Under the pieces are notes generated by a model. It did no database searches, was not told the DNA's origin, and saw only the letters and a list, made by a program, of their open reading frames with translations. The translations under genes and the position numbers were made by a program. From Symbiodinium natans (Eukaryota; Sar; Dinophyceae; Suessiales; Symbiodiniaceae): 64,000 bases of DNA. Of this stretch, positions 24,558 to 36,734 are shown piece after piece. The stretch spans positions 751,171 through 815,170 of the forward strand of contig CAJNDS010001291.1 in assembly GCA_905221605.1 (NCBI GenBank). The letters are read 5' to 3'. Within the stretch, counting starts at the first letter, position 1; each line of letters starts with the position of its first letter.

Positions 24558-26325
24558 GACGGCCTCACCAAGGTCCTTCCAAGATGTCATGCTGCTTCGT
24601 GCCGCGCATCTGGTGCCGGCATGAATGGGCAGGATGAGGTCATGGCATCGTAAGAAAGCTGCTGTCCTTTCCGGACACCCTTCTCTGCACCACTTGACTG
24701 CGCCGCCTCACCGGACAGCTCTTGATGAGTCTAGACGGGGGAGGCGGGCACTGGCGCTGCACACCACACAGACATCCCAAAGCTGCGTAGCGTAGCTTTG
24801 CCTGGGGCGTCGCGCTGCCAGCGTTCGCCGCCAGGTTGCCTTGCTTGGTTTTTTGCTGTACCCGCTGCTGCGCCTGCTGTCCCGGTGATGGAGCGAGATG
24901 AAGTTGCCCGGTTTGGGACGGTGTTCCGCCAGCTGGCAGAAGATGGCCGGATTGCATCGCAGGCCGTCAACCAGATCCAGGGCACATAGCATGCCAGTGC
25001 TGCGTGCGCCGAAGCCGAAGCCATCCTTCCAGAAAGTTGTGTTCGCTACAGTGTGTGGCGATCCACATACCCTTCCAAAGCCCCTTGCTTTTGAAGATCT
25101 TTGACAAACTGAAGCCTGTGGACTCCTGTGGGCTCGTTTGCATGTGTGTTTCCTTCTTGGCCTTCCAGAGAGGAAGGCCAGGGAGGCCAGCGTGCGCTCA
25201 GCTGCTCAGTGAGGAGAACGTGTTCTGAGCACAACAGATGGCCACAAGACGCTTAGAGCTCACGTAGAGACGCCGCTTGTGCACTCCGTGAAGGCCCTCG
25301 CCTGAACACATTCGGAGGTCCCGCGCATCTCGAAGCAATGTCGAATGCCCTTCTCCACCATGCAAAACATGTTCAATGCAGCTTTTGCGGCACAGGTGCT
25401 CGTAGATCCGTAGAGCCTGCTAGCTGAAAAGATCGCCGAAGCCGGCCTACCTGTGCCCGTGCCAGCAGTGCTGAGGCTCGAACGCATCCGTGCAGTACCT
25501 GCCAGATGAGGGGAGAGCCGGAGAGCCGATGAGGATGAACAAGCTGAACACGGTCCTAACAAGCACAAGCGCTGCACGCCCCGAGCTTGTCAAACGTGGT
25601 TGCCTTCGAGACGCATTCAGAAAGGGAACAAAGGTTTGAGAGGGTCAAGTTCCCAGAGTCGCTCTCAACTAGTGTGCAGGCTGGCCTAGTGAAGAGGGAA
25701 ACTTCTAGAAGAACCCTTCTGCTTGAAGCTTCTTGGGCTCAAAATGTCAGTGTAGCAGCAGGAGAAGCATGAATTCGCTCATGCAGGACACTCATATTAT
25801 ATGCTTTGCCGTTCGATGTGCAGCCAAGTTTGTAACGATCAGCCTCCAGGCGGTCCAATTGGGCAGCCACGGGTTCGAAGTGAAGAGCAGGTCGACGTTG
25901 GTTCCATTTGATTACGTGCCACGGGTTAGGGTGGTAGATGCACTTTTGTAGGTTGTTGTGAGGTCTGGCTGTGAGGTTTGCGCGAGGAGTGGGAGATTGT
26001 GCGTCCTTTCTTGTTGGGATCTTGGTTGACTTAAGACTCCTAACTACACACCCTCAATGCTACACCCGACGCTTCAGTCCCTGGTGTTAGCGTCGGCCAC
26101 GAACCCTCAAGAACATCGGGCGTGCAAGGCATGGACTTCTGCCATGCACAAAAGCCAGCGGCGGCGCAGGATAGATAGATAAGGGATTTGCAGGAAAAAG
26201 AAGTTGTGGCAGGCTTAGGAAAAAGAAGTTGTGGCAGGCTTAAAGCGCGGCAATGCCTTTCGGGAAGCAGTGGTTGGGAACAGTTAGTTGAAAACACGGT
26301 TCATTAACTGCAGGTAGGTTGTAAT
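24558..26325. repeat. 1.75-kb dispersed duplication, copy A
   Basis: It matches 44837-46590 in the same orientation at high identity, with small indels. Shared landmarks are ACGGCCTCACCAAGGTCC at the left end, the MERDEVARFG reading frame, GCTACACCCG..CTTCAGTCCC, and ACACGGTTCA(T/C)TAACTG at the right. Relative to copy B it lacks about 135 bp near 24700 and has extra sequence near 25750-25850. Several frames are shared but carry in-frame stops. A plus frame around 25370-25690 would read through with two stops, giving an acidic-then-basic stretch, so it looks like a decayed gene fragment. Confidence 0.85.
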
Positions 26326-26684
26326 TATACCAAAGAAGGCCTGTGTGTGAGCTGCAAGACTCAGATCCACACCAATGCTCGTCCCACAAGAAGGGCCTCA
26401 GCAGGCAAACTCGAGTCATCTGTTGAAGTGTCACGGAGTCACGCACCCACCCGCTGCTGCTCTGTTGCTGCTTGCATGGTGGCAGCTGCAGATGCTGTGG
26501 TTACTGTGGTTGTAGCTGCAGTGTCATGCGTGGTTTTCGTGTTTGGATTCCTTTCCTGTTGAAGGTTCCCTCCCCGCTGCCAGCTTGGCCTCAATTTGAC
26601 GTCTCTGCGTTTTTCCACTATAGGGGATGCCCGGCGCCGTGCCGAAAATCGCGGTTCGATTGCTGTCCAGGCCCACAGTGCTGG

Positions 26685-26735
26685 CGGTGGTGCTTGGTGG
26701 TGGGTGGTGGTGGGTGGTGGTGGGTGGTGGCATTG
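26685..26735. repeat. TGG / GGTGGTGGG microsatellite
   Basis: GGTGGTGGGTGGTGG units. The Trp/Gly-rich and Pro/Thr/His-rich frames over it are artefacts. Confidence 0.85.
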
Positions 26736-27149
26736 CATTGGGAGGAATGCAGGGGAAGGATTGAGTGCGGTGAGATTGTGCTGCAGTGTTGTTGACGGAA
26801 AGGTGGGTGGGTGTGGAGGGGCGGAGAGGGATACATTGTATTCATGTCTGAGGACAAGCTTCCAACCAGGCCGCCACAGACCTCCAAACCATTCCGAGCC
26901 CTCCGCGCAGCCGTAGCAGGTACCATCAGGTACCTACACATCCACAACTCAGGAATGTTGAGCTGTGAGCAGTGTTTTTCTCACTACTTCCTGGGAGTCA
27001 AAATAAAAACAAACTATATCGTTATATGATGGAATTCAGGTTTTGCTTATCGGGGGATGGTTGCTTGAGAAATATTAGCTAAGGTAAAGTTATTAGGATA
27101 GGTGTTTTGTTGTGGCGTGATGGGGTCCCCCTTGTTCGTTTTAGGTTTA

Positions 27150-27680
27150 CATAAACGTATAGAAATCAAACCCTAGACCATAGTCACAACCACAGGAACA
27201 AGCTAAACCCGTGTCATATTCATATATCCGCAGAGCTCGTGAACTCCGATGATGATGTAGGCAACCCAACCCTATACGGTTAAGGTTGACAGGTTTAGGG
27301 TTTAAGATTGATGCATTCAGACCTAAGACGGCAACTAAACCTAAACCCTGACCTTTAAATACAATAGAGTTAAGGTTTCAGGGGTTAGGGTTTAACATTT
27401 CGGCATTTTAAACCCATAGAGTTTACCCTTGAGGGTTGAAGGTTCGGGAATTGAAGCCTTAACCCTGAACCGTTTAGGGTCAGAACCCTAAAACCCCATA
27501 ATGAGGGCTCTAAATGGTTCAAAGGGGTTTAACCCTAAAGGGCGCTGAAGGTATAAATGCCCAGACCTTAGGTTTTTGCACTATTGAACCCTATAGGGGT
27601 TAAAGCTTTAGGGTTTAAGGTTTGGGCGTTACCTATACCATAGAACCTTACAACCCTACAGGGCTTGAGGCTTAAATCCC
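27150..27680. repeat. Degenerate TTTAGGG-like internal telomeric tract
   Basis: Irregular GGTTTAGGG, TTAGGGTTT and their reverse-strand forms (AACCCTAAA) occur in both orientations over about 530 bp. Dinoflagellate telomeres are reported as TTTAGGG repeats. Here the words are scattered and mutated, so this is an old internal tract and not a chromosome end. Confidence 0.6.
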
Positions 27681-27849
27681 TAAACTTCAAATTCCATTAT
27701 AAGCAGAAAACATACGGGGAAAATGCTTGCAATTAATAGTTTTAACATTTAGGAGTAGAAATATCAAAAACATCACAATATGTAGGATAATACAGTATGC
27801 CACTACAGCATCATCTGCCGTCCTCGGCAGGAGCACCATTAAACAATTC

Positions 27850-28073
27850 AACCAATGGTTTCCCCCATTATGAGTATCCCTTAAACCATAAAACCGTCAA
27901 ACCATTGAGCCATTGGTTTCCCGGTTTAAAGATTTAACGGTTTAATGGTTTATCGGTTCTCTTGGTTTAAGGGATTTTCATATGGGGGAAGCCATTGGTT
28001 TCATGGTTTAATGGTCTAAATGGTCTCATGGTTTATTGGATTTAGGGGTTCTCATATGGGGAAACCATTGGTT
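27850..28073. repeat. Inverted repeat cluster with CCATTGGTTT arms
   Basis: The left arm 27850-27888 begins AACCAATGGTTTCCCCCATT. Its reverse complement lies at 27963-28000, and a second inverted partner lies at 28030-28073. The spacer carries more ACCATTG/GGTTTAA words. Arms match over about 38 bp with four or five mismatches, so both stem-loops and alternative pairings are possible. Confidence 0.75.
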
Positions 28074-28099
28074 GAAGGGAACGTGCAAAAAACACAGGG

Positions 28100-30430
28100 G
28101 AACCGCTATAGGCAGTGACCCATTAAAATATATTGATATGTCAATATAATACTATAAAGAACAACAGAATACTACTCTAACAATGCAATAATTTGGGGTC
28201 GAGGGGGGGGGGGTGGAAGGGGGGGAAGGAAGGGGCGAAGCGCCGAGTCATGTCTTCGTGTTGTTCCTTGCTGAACCCCGGTCACACGTGCCCGCATTCG
28301 GGATCAGGGCTCTTGTCAGGTTTGGGGTTTTTGTTCGGGTTTTAGGGGGCTTAAGGTTCAGATGTAAAGAAGGGGCTTTAGGCTAATAGGGTTGCAGGGG
28401 CTTAGGATCAGATGCCTAGATGTAAAAAACGGGTTTTGGAGTCTGCGAAACGCCGATCTGGTCTGGCATGCACGTAGAGATGTGGAGGCCGCACAGCAGA
28501 TGCCCCGTAGAGTCGTAGAGCTTTCGTAGAGCTTTGTGATTGATTCTGTAGTGCGGGATGGTGCGCTAGATTTGTCCAGATGGGAGTTGATTACCAGGGC
28601 GCCTGGCAGCGCTGTTCAGTCGTTCTGCGAGGGTAGCGGTGTAGCAGCTGGGCATGAGGGTTCTCCAGGGATGCATTGATCTGAGCTTGTCACTCTGTTC
28701 GACTCTGTTCCAAAAAATCACCCGAGAATCACACAGCCCAGTCACGGGCCACAGTCCTCGATGTTCTGTGATTCTTTTTGCAGGCTTGTGTCGGCTCAGA
28801 CGGGATAAGTGAGCAATTTTGCGCTAAGGTTCCTTGTCATGTCATCTGGCATTACCAAGTGTCCGAAGTAGTGTTTGAAGCAGTGCTGGCTGTAGTGCTT
28901 GCGATTGCCTACAGATGGGTTCAGTTGAGCAAGTTGGCCTACTTCTCGCTGGATCCAGAAGTGGTTCGGATCCATTTTGAGTTCGAATCTGGACAGGATT
29001 AGATTTTTTCTTCCCCCGGAGCTTGCGTGGCATGTGGTGGTGATGTAGTGACTGCTCTGGGCAAGTTGTGGCAGATTGTGACAGGTACGAAAGCACGTCC
29101 CAAAAGGTCCCATACGTCAGAGAGGGCTAGCTGTTGCTGTTGCATGGCGTTGCCGCGCTTTGGCCGAGGTGCGGTGCGATGCGCCATGATGAGAAAGCGA
29201 TGAGAAAACGATCAGGTTCTCCGGAGCCCTGGAAGGCCGACTCACTGCCTCCAGCTGAGTTCACGTTCTGCAGCGAGATCGTTTTCCAACATTTGCAGCT
29301 GTCATTCGGACAGCGAAACTGCCATGTTGAACATTTTGTAATTATGGGTGACTTCGTGATGGATTGAAGACATGTGTCAGTCCATGTCAATCCCTCCCTT
29401 AGCCGCACCCTTTTGTAAACCTTCAGTAACAGACTGCAAACGTTATGAAACTTCCATGATGTCTGGGTCTGGACAAGCTGCGGCCAACATACCGACCCCA
29501 ACAAGTTCCAGCGTGCTCTCCCCTTCTCTTGCTACGCGACATGAGGGGGGGAACTTCCCAAGTGCAACATTGCAGTCCGGCTTCTGGCAGGAGGGGGAGG
29601 CAAACCTGCCACTCCAGACGTTGAAACGTCTAATCTTGCAGGGTCTTTCGCTCCCACTGAAGGTGAAGATTCTTCCGGACATGCTTCATTGTTCTGCCAT
29701 TGGGAAGCGCACATCCAAGCTCCTTCACGGTTCATCTTCTACCTTCGGGACATGAACTTTCTTCAAGGAACTTATAATTGACCGACTCAGAGACCAGTCC
29801 AACTGCAGCACCCATCCCATCTTGAGGCCCAACCTCTTTTTCCAAGCCACTGATCCTGTCACTCGTGCTCTCCAGCCTTAATCTTACTATTGGATCTGGA
29901 GTTGATGACCGCAGCACCCATCACACCTTGAGACCCTAACTCTCATATCTTGGTTCAGTTCATTCATGCGGCTATCTCTCTCACACTTTGGGACTGGAAT
30001 GGGCGCTTTTTCCCAGTTAAGGCTTGTAGACCAGGGCAACGCACCGTGAGCCCCTGTAAGACTAATTAAAATTGGCTCACGGACTGGTGTTCACCTCACA
30101 TCCCAAAAACAACCTTCGGGATGGGCTCATCACACCTTGACACCCTAGCTCCCCCAAAGGGCCCATTATTAAATAAGGCCGAGCTCCTGTGCAGCCCCCG
30201 TTCGGGCCTGTCGTGAGAGGGCCATGAGGAAGTGCCCCGCCAATTGTGTGAGCACTGTCCATTTTGAGTTTGACCACCACAAGGCCTAAGTATGAGAGAG
30301 GCTCCGAACCCTCGGTCCCTCCGTGTCCCAAGCATTGGAAAGCCCACAAGAAAGCCTGATCCACTCCTCACAGCGCCCAAACAAAAGTTGAAGTCCACAG
30401 GCTTTGCTCCAGTCGTACCCTCGCCCGGCA
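28100..30430. other. Unassigned; coding-like frames on both strands
   Basis: A plus frame at 28778-29002 (74 codons, hydrophobic middle) and a minus frame at 28796-29113 overlap and both look plausible. Frames at 29127-29755 do the same. At 29770-30180 the sequence GCAGCACCCATC..CACCTTGA recurs three times at roughly 110-200 bp spacing. No family is recognised. Confidence 0.3.
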
Positions 30431-30458
30431 CCTCTTTCTGTTCACTTCGAAAGCTGCG

Positions 30459-30719
30459 TTGCTTGCCGCAGACACTGTGCAGAGCTGTGAATCTAGCGGT
30501 GCGACGGGGGACGGCGTCCCGAGCGTCCCGATGGATGAGCCCTTAGTCAAGAGAGTGAAGACTGCCCCGGAGGAACCCGACGAGGACGAGAAGGAGCTAC
30601 AGAACAGGAAGGGCCCCCCGAAGAAAGCTGTCCCAGAGGACTGGGAAAAACCTCAAAACATGAGCCGGGCCACGAGATTCTGCTCTCTTCGAGTGGCCCG
30701 GGGAGGGGAAAGTAAATAG
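30459..30719 (+). CDS. Possible exon of a basic-acidic, nuclear-type protein
   Basis: An 86-codon frame with strongly coding-like, low-Cys composition in its second half: a VKRVK cluster, then EEPDEDEKELQ, then a Lys/Pro-rich stretch. The basic cluster resembles a nuclear localisation signal. Its first 60 bases (from about 30455) recur in diverged form at about 33220, inside the neighbouring duplications. Ends are not fixed, and no partner exon or family was found. Confidence 0.28.
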   Translation: MLAADTVQSCESSGATGDGVPSVPMDEPLVKRVKTAPEEPDEDEKELQNRKGPPKKAVPEDWEKPQNMSRATRFCSLRVARGGESK

Positions 30720-31084
30720 GTCGCTCCTTTGTCTACGTGCACTCCATATCCAGTAGGTGAACAAATCGAAGCCCTAAGCCCCCGGCTTCCAACCAGGACA
30801 GTGAGGCGGTTCGGCAGTGCGGCATGCAATGGAACCCACGCACCGCACTCACCACACTCACGCTGTTGGGGAAGGCAAATCTCACCGGCGCGCGGCCGCT
30901 TCAGCCACCCCTTGACCAACGTCGCGCCCTCATAGTTGCGATAGCCAATCACGTACTCACGTACTAGTTCATCCCTTCCATGGCCTGGGTTCTGTGTTGG
31001 AAGATTTGCCTCGCAACGGTGGCATTCCGAGCTTCCCATCTTGGCTGAGGGGGCGGCAGGATTGAAGAAGACATCCAAAGACAT
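30653..31084 (-). pseudogene. Internally deleted copy of the 33.4-34.0 kb reading frame
   Basis: This minus frame starts with a DVFFNPAA motif and runs after only about 10 residues into a CEANLP motif and then GRDELV. In the copy at 33394-34024 the same two motifs are about 170 residues apart. The flanking DNA (GGGCGGCAGGATTGAAGAAGACATCC and the CTGTTGGGGAAGGCAAATCTC side) is shared, so about 0.5 kb was lost here or gained there. No function is recognised. Confidence 0.45.
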
Positions 31085-31315
31085 CCAAAGCAGACCAGCA
31101 CTAGTTCATGCCTTCAAGTCGGCACGTTGTGAGCCAGCTGTTAAAAAAATCCGAGTGATTGCGGCACCGTCTGCCCATCGTATCCAGCATCCGTGCCCTC
31201 ACCCGGCACTTCTTTCAGTTCACTCCTCTTGCTGCCTTGCTGACCTGTGCTCACGCACCTCCAATTGACCCCATGCACTGCCGAGCATAGCTTGTCTACA
31301 GTCGGACGACAACAC

Positions 31316-32970
31316 TCCGGCCGCACGGCCGTGAGTGCTTGAAGCTGACCTGCCACACGGTGCTTCAGACGCACTCAGACTGGTGCAGCATTTTTTAGAG
31401 GCCACTGCGCAGTGGATTTTCTGTACCATTCTTTGCTTCGGCTTGCTTCGCCCCAGAAGGTATGCTCGTACCACAAGACCCACCACAATGGCTTTCCCTG
31501 TGGCCGTCTTAATGGAGTGAAGCGAACCGCGAACCCGCAGTTTTCAGATGCACGCCACCGCTCAGCTGCCTCGCCGAACAACGCCCCCCCGCCCCCCCAC
31601 ACTGCACAGATGTCGCCTAAGCCCAAGCTTCGTCAAAAGCCCACCCTTGGCTGAGGTGATCGCTCGCTCTGCTCGTACCACCTGGTACCCCAAAACCTCT
31701 CTGCCCCCAGAGCTGTGCTTGCCTTCCGATGCCAGCGGCAGGCGATCTCGTGAGCTGTTTGCAGGGTGTCGTTGGTTTGTTTCTTTCCACACCTCTCTCA
31801 CAAGCAGCGTTTTTGTTTGTGTTTTGGCGCCGCCCTCAGCAGTCGGAGTCGGCCGGAAGCTTTTCTCCATGTTTAACCTCAAGCATTCGCAGTTTTGCTT
31901 CGGAAAGTGTTAACCACGACAAAACAAGCGCTTGATCTTCTCTGTCGCACGGACGCGAGTGCTTGAAGCTGACAACCCACACGGTGCTTCAGACGCGCTC
32001 AGACTGGTGCAGCATTTTTTAGAGGCCACCGCGCAGACATTCAACGGCGTTCGCTAAGCCCTGCCCCAGGTTCGTCAAACCCCTTCCCCTTCGTCAAAGG
32101 CCTCCTTCGTCAAAGGCTGGCGCTTGGACTATCGCTCGGCTGCCACCAAGGCAGGGTTTCGGGGCCGCACGGGCCGCACGGGTTAGCAAAGGCCCTTCGC
32201 CGTTCACAAGCCTTGTCAAACACTTTTCCCGCTCAGCCGTCCTTATCTGCCCGCTAAGTACTTTGCAATTGCTTTGAGCTGCATACAGGTGATCGCTCGC
32301 TCTGCTCGTACCACCTCGTACCCCAAAACCTCTCTGCCGCCAGAGCTGTGCTTGCCTTTCGAGGCCCGCAGTAGGCGATCCCATGTGCTGTTTGCAGGTT
32401 GTCGTTTGCTTGTTTGTTTCCACACCTCTCTCAAAAGCAGTGTTTTTGTTTGTATTTTGGCGCCGCCCTCAGCAGTAGGAGTTGGCCGGAAGCTTTTCTC
32501 CATGTTTAACCCCAAGCATAGCAGTTTTGCTTCGCCAATTGTTAACCACGACAAAACAAGCGCTTGATCTTCTCTTTCGCACGGCCGTGAGTGCTTGAAG
32601 CTGACCTGCCACATGGTGCTTCAGACGGTGCAGCATTTTTCGGCAGCGTTCGCCTAAGCCCCGCCCCAGGTTCGTCAACCCCCTCCCCTTCGTGAAAAGC
32701 CTCTTCGTCAAAGGGTGGCGCTGGGACGATCGCCCGGCTGCCACCAGGGCAGGGTTTCGGGGCCGCACGGGTTAGCAAAGGCCCTTCGCCGTTCACAAGC
32801 CTTGTCAAACACTTTTCCCGCTCAGCCGCCCTTGCCTGCCCGCTGAGTACTTTGCAATTGCTTTGAGCTGCATAGAGGTGACCTCGTACCCCAAAGCCTC
32901 TCTGCACGCCCCGCAAGTATACCCAGCACCGAAAGCTGTGCCTGCCTTTCGAGCCCTCCCTTTACAAGGT
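31316..32970. repeat. Tandem triplication, unit about 630 bp
   Basis: Three units start near 31316, 31942 and 32574 with a CACGG.CG.GAGTGCTTGAAGC word. Units 1 and 2 run full length to the ACCACGACAAAACAAGCGCTTGATCTTCTCT end; unit 3 lacks the distal half. The CAGGTTCGTCAA..GGGCAGGGTTTCG segment is shared by units 2 and 3. Minus frames containing MEKSFRPTPTAEGGAK are kept in units 1 and 2 but differ at many residues, so I do not call a gene. Confidence 0.85.
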
Positions 32971-33393
32971 GCAATCTGACGGGAACGCCGCTGCTGCGGC
33001 GTTAAGCTGGCACTAAAGGACTTGCATGTCCACCCCTCTCGTTTTTTTTGAGTTCCATGATGGGCGGTGGTGCTGCAGGAAATGCTGTAATGAAGCGAGG
33101 GCCCCTGTATCTCAGTCAGCACTGGCAAACTGCTGACGGCCTTGCTGTGTTTGAAGGAAGGTGAAGCTGTGCGTAGCACGGCCACTTGAGCCTTGAGCCA
33201 CCCCTGACCAAGGTCATGCAGGTTGCTGCACACACTGTGCAGACCTGTGATTATAGCGGTTCGGCGGGGGCAGTGAGGCGGTTTGGCATTGCGACATGGA
33301 ATGCAACCCACTCACTGCACTCACCCCACTCACGCTGTTGGGGAAGGCAAATCTCACCGGGGCGCGGCCGCTTCAGCCACCCCTTGACCAAGG

Positions 33394-34024
33394 TCACGCC
33401 CTCATAGTTGCGACAGCCATCACTAGTTCATCCCTTCCAGGCCCTAGGTTCTGGAAGATTTGCCTCGCACCGCTGGAATTCCGAGCTTCGCGATTTGAAA
33501 CCCCCTGATCCCAAATAAGGGAAAGCAAAAAATATCCCAAGGGCATGCCTGGATGCTTTTCTGGCTTTTGGAGGTCGACCTTGCGCCACCACGTGGAGGG
33601 CATGGGCGCTAGACCGGACATGGCCAGCCACGGGCACCATGGTGCAGCACAACTCGCGTGCTGCCGCAAAGACATCGCATGACAACTCCGAACTCTCCAT
33701 TTCTGTCGGGGCGGGGCCCTCCGCCAGTCCGACGTCCCGAACCTGCACAAGGTTCTCGAGGCTGGGCGCCTTCGCCCAAGCGCGGGCGGCACTGGCGAGG
33801 CGATCTCCTGGCCTCTCGGAAAGCAGGCGCAACACCTTTGCCAGGCGCGCGACAAGCCGGAGCAACCTGCATGGCAGCAATTCATCAGCAGAGATGTTCC
33901 GTGCCCTTTCGCAAAGCGCGTTTGCTCCTTCGCTGAAGGCCACTCCTCTGAAGTCGCCTGACAACAGGCCAATAGCAGCTTCTTCGACCTCTTGAAGGGC
34001 GGCAGGATTGAAGAAGACATCCAA
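33394..34024 (-). CDS. Unidentified helical ORF, about 200 codons
   Basis: The frame opens with MDVFFNPAALQEVEEAAIGL and stays open for about 198 codons, rich in Leu, Ala, Arg and Glu, as in an all-helical repeat protein. The block between DVFFNPAA and CEANLP is missing from the related copy at 30653-31084. It lies on the same strand as the kinase exon 3.5 kb upstream, and could be a distal exon of one gene, but I found no exons linking them. An overlapping 208-codon frame in another phase (33394-34020) is less coding-like. No family is recognised. Confidence 0.35.
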
Positions 34025-34522
34025 AGCAGTCCATCACCGGTTCATCCCTTCAGGTCGGGGCGTTGTGAGCTGTCCTGTAACCCAAGTGGTTACGGCATGG
34101 TTCTGGCCAGCGTATCCAGCATCCCGCCGGTGTCATAAGCATGAATGGTGACCCTTGCTCCAGTCGTGCCCTCACCCGGCACCTCTTTCAATTAACTCCT
34201 CTTGCTGTCTTGCTGACCTATTCACGCAGGCCTTCCGTTGCCCCCCTTGCACTGCCCTGCAGAGCATAGCTTGTTTACAGTCCTCGACTTCTGTCACACG
34301 CCCGTGAGTGCCACACATTGTTTCGCTTGCAGGACATGCTCCAGACTTCGGCTAACCCCCCCGTGATCGCTGTGCTCCCGCCACGTCGTACCCAAGAACC
34401 TCTCTGAACACCCCGCAAGTATTCCCAGCTCCGAAAGCTGCGAGTGCCTTCCGAGCCCTCCCGTTCAGTAGTGCAACCTGCACGCCGCTCCAGCCGTTCC
34501 ATATAGCTGCAATGGTCATACT

Positions 34523-35940
34523 GACTTGCCCTACCATCTGTTCGCAAAACAAGACAAGTGCATGTGCATTTGCGCGAGCTTCTATCGGACAGCCAATCAG
34601 CAAGCACCGCTGAGCGCGAGGAGCTTGAAGCCACTGTTCCCAAAGAACTGTTGCGCACCATTCCCAACGTAGTCAGCGATGAGTCCAGAGGAAGGATCAA
34701 GACAATCGAGACAGCAATTCGCAATTGAGCTCACGTTCTTGTGCATTGCCAAGGGGGTGATAAAATTGAGTTCACCTTCTTCGACAGGCCGCGGGGCCTG
34801 TTGCGGGCATGCACCATGTCCTTGGGTCTCGACCTTCGATCTTTTCCTAAATTTGGATATGCAGCATGCCCAGCAGGCCTGGCAGGCTCCAGATACAAAG
34901 AGTCGCAACGGTCATCACACGACTTGCCCTACCATCACATGTTCGCAAAACAAGACAAGTGCATGTGCGATTGCGCGAGCTTCTATCAGACAGCCAATCA
35001 GCAAGCACCGCAAGTACCTGCAGCCCCTGAGCGCGAGGAGCTTGAAGCCACTGTTCCCAAAGAACTGTTGCGCACCATTCCCAACGTAGTCAGCGATGAG
35101 TCCAGAGGAAGGATCAAGACAATCGAGACAGCAATTCGCAATTGAGCTCACGTTCTTGTGCATTGCCAAGGGGGTGATAAAATTGAGTTCACCTTCTTCG
35201 ACAGGCCGCGGGGCCTGTTGCGGGCATGCACCATGTCCTTGGGTCTCGACCTTCGATCTTTTCCTAAATTTGGATATGCAGCATGCCCAGCAGGCCTGGC
35301 AGGCTCCAGATACAAAGAGTCGCAACGGTCATCACACGTACAATTCCCAACGTAGTCAGCGATGAGCCCAAGGAATCAGACCATTAAGTTCACATGCTTG
35401 TGCGTTGCCAAGGAGGTGAGCATCAGAAGGAAACAGCCTTGGATCAACCCAGTGTGAGATGCGGTGTGAAATGTGGAAAGGGCACAAAGGAATCCGATTT
35501 TGTGCTCCCTGCCCGGCTGGCCGGCTCCTCGCCAGCGAATGAAGACTTGCCCTACCATATGTTCGCAAAACAACACAAGTGCATGTGCAATTGCGCGAGC
35601 TTCTATCAGACAGCCAATCAGCAAGCACCGCAAGTACCTGCAGCCCCTGAGCGCGAGGAGCTTGAAGCCACTGTTCCCAAAGAACTGTTGCGCACCATTC
35701 CCAACGTAGTCAGCGATGAGTCCAGAGGAAGGATCAAGACAATCGAGACAGCAATTCGCAATTGAGCTCACGTTCTTGTGCATTGCCAAGGGGGTGATAA
35801 AATTGAGTTCACCTTCTTCGACAGGCCGCGGGGCCTGTTGCGAGCATGCACCATGTCCTTGGGTCTCGACCTTCGATCTCTTTTCCTAACTTTGGATATG
35901 CAGCATGCCCAGCAGGCTTAGCAGGCTCGTTTTTAGACAT
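34523..35940. repeat. Tandem array, unit about 398 bp, three copies and a fragment
   Basis: Copies begin at GACTTGCCCTACCAT near 34523, 34921 and 35544. Copies 2 and 3 are nearly identical, and copy 1 lacks 14 bp (GCAAGTACCTGCAG) and has a few substitutions. Between copies 2 and 3 (35339-35543) lies a diverged fragment that keeps the AACGTAGTCAGCGATGAG word. Each unit holds plus frames containing EREELEATVPKELL and minus frames of similar length, so the coding strand cannot be decided. The near identity suggests recent duplication. Confidence 0.85.
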
Positions 35941-36734
35941 GCCTGGCCCGGTGCAGACGTGCGCCATGGCCTACCGGCAGCTCTCCGTCCATGCTGGCCT
36001 GCCCCAGGTCCGGCTCCAGCGAATGATCATCTCACAGGTTCCTGCAGAGCCCTGAATGCGATGCTTCAGCTTCTTGCTGTTTTTTGCTTTTTCTGGAACA
36101 TTGGATTGGTGTCCCAGATGGTAGCCTCTGAAGCACGGCCTTGATTCTGACAGGCTTGGGGGATGTTGCTTTGCGCTGCGTCCTGCCCAAATTTTTGCAG
36201 GAGGGCGGTATCTGCTGCTAGTGGCAACAGATGGCCTTGTTTTCAACTGAGAGCTGCCCTTGAACCGGAGGCCTAAATTCTCAAGAGAGGGATGACTTGT
36301 GATTCAGTTCCACTTGAATTACAGGCGCTGCGGCTGCACAGTGTTGCAGCTGAGGTCCGGTAGGAGCCAGGTTGCAAAGCTTGACGGGCAACTTTAGGGG
36401 CCGGCTTGCAGGCGGCAATTGCCGGTGGAGTCTGCGGCCGGGTTTACGGGCAGAATTTACAGGCGGCGTTTATGGGCATGCAGGGAGTGTGCGTAAGATC
36501 TGCTTCCAGGGTATCTTCCATATCGCGCCATCCCAAGCTGCCAGATGTCATTGTGTAGAGTGGCCAAAAAATGCGAAACGAAGTTTATCCAGAACAATTA
36601 TGGGCGCACATGCTCTGCAGACACCTGAGAGCTGAGAATGATGAGGCATAACGAGGCGCTTTTAGACATGCGCGGTCCTTCTTCCAGATGCTCCCCGGGC
36701 TGTGCCAGCGGGGTTCTTCTTCCAGATGCAATAG

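Noticed and set aside
34679-35765. Repeated plus frames containing EREELEATVPKELL as a gene family
   Set aside because: Equally long minus frames occur in the same copies and the near-identity gives no codon-position signal, so the coding strand cannot be chosen.
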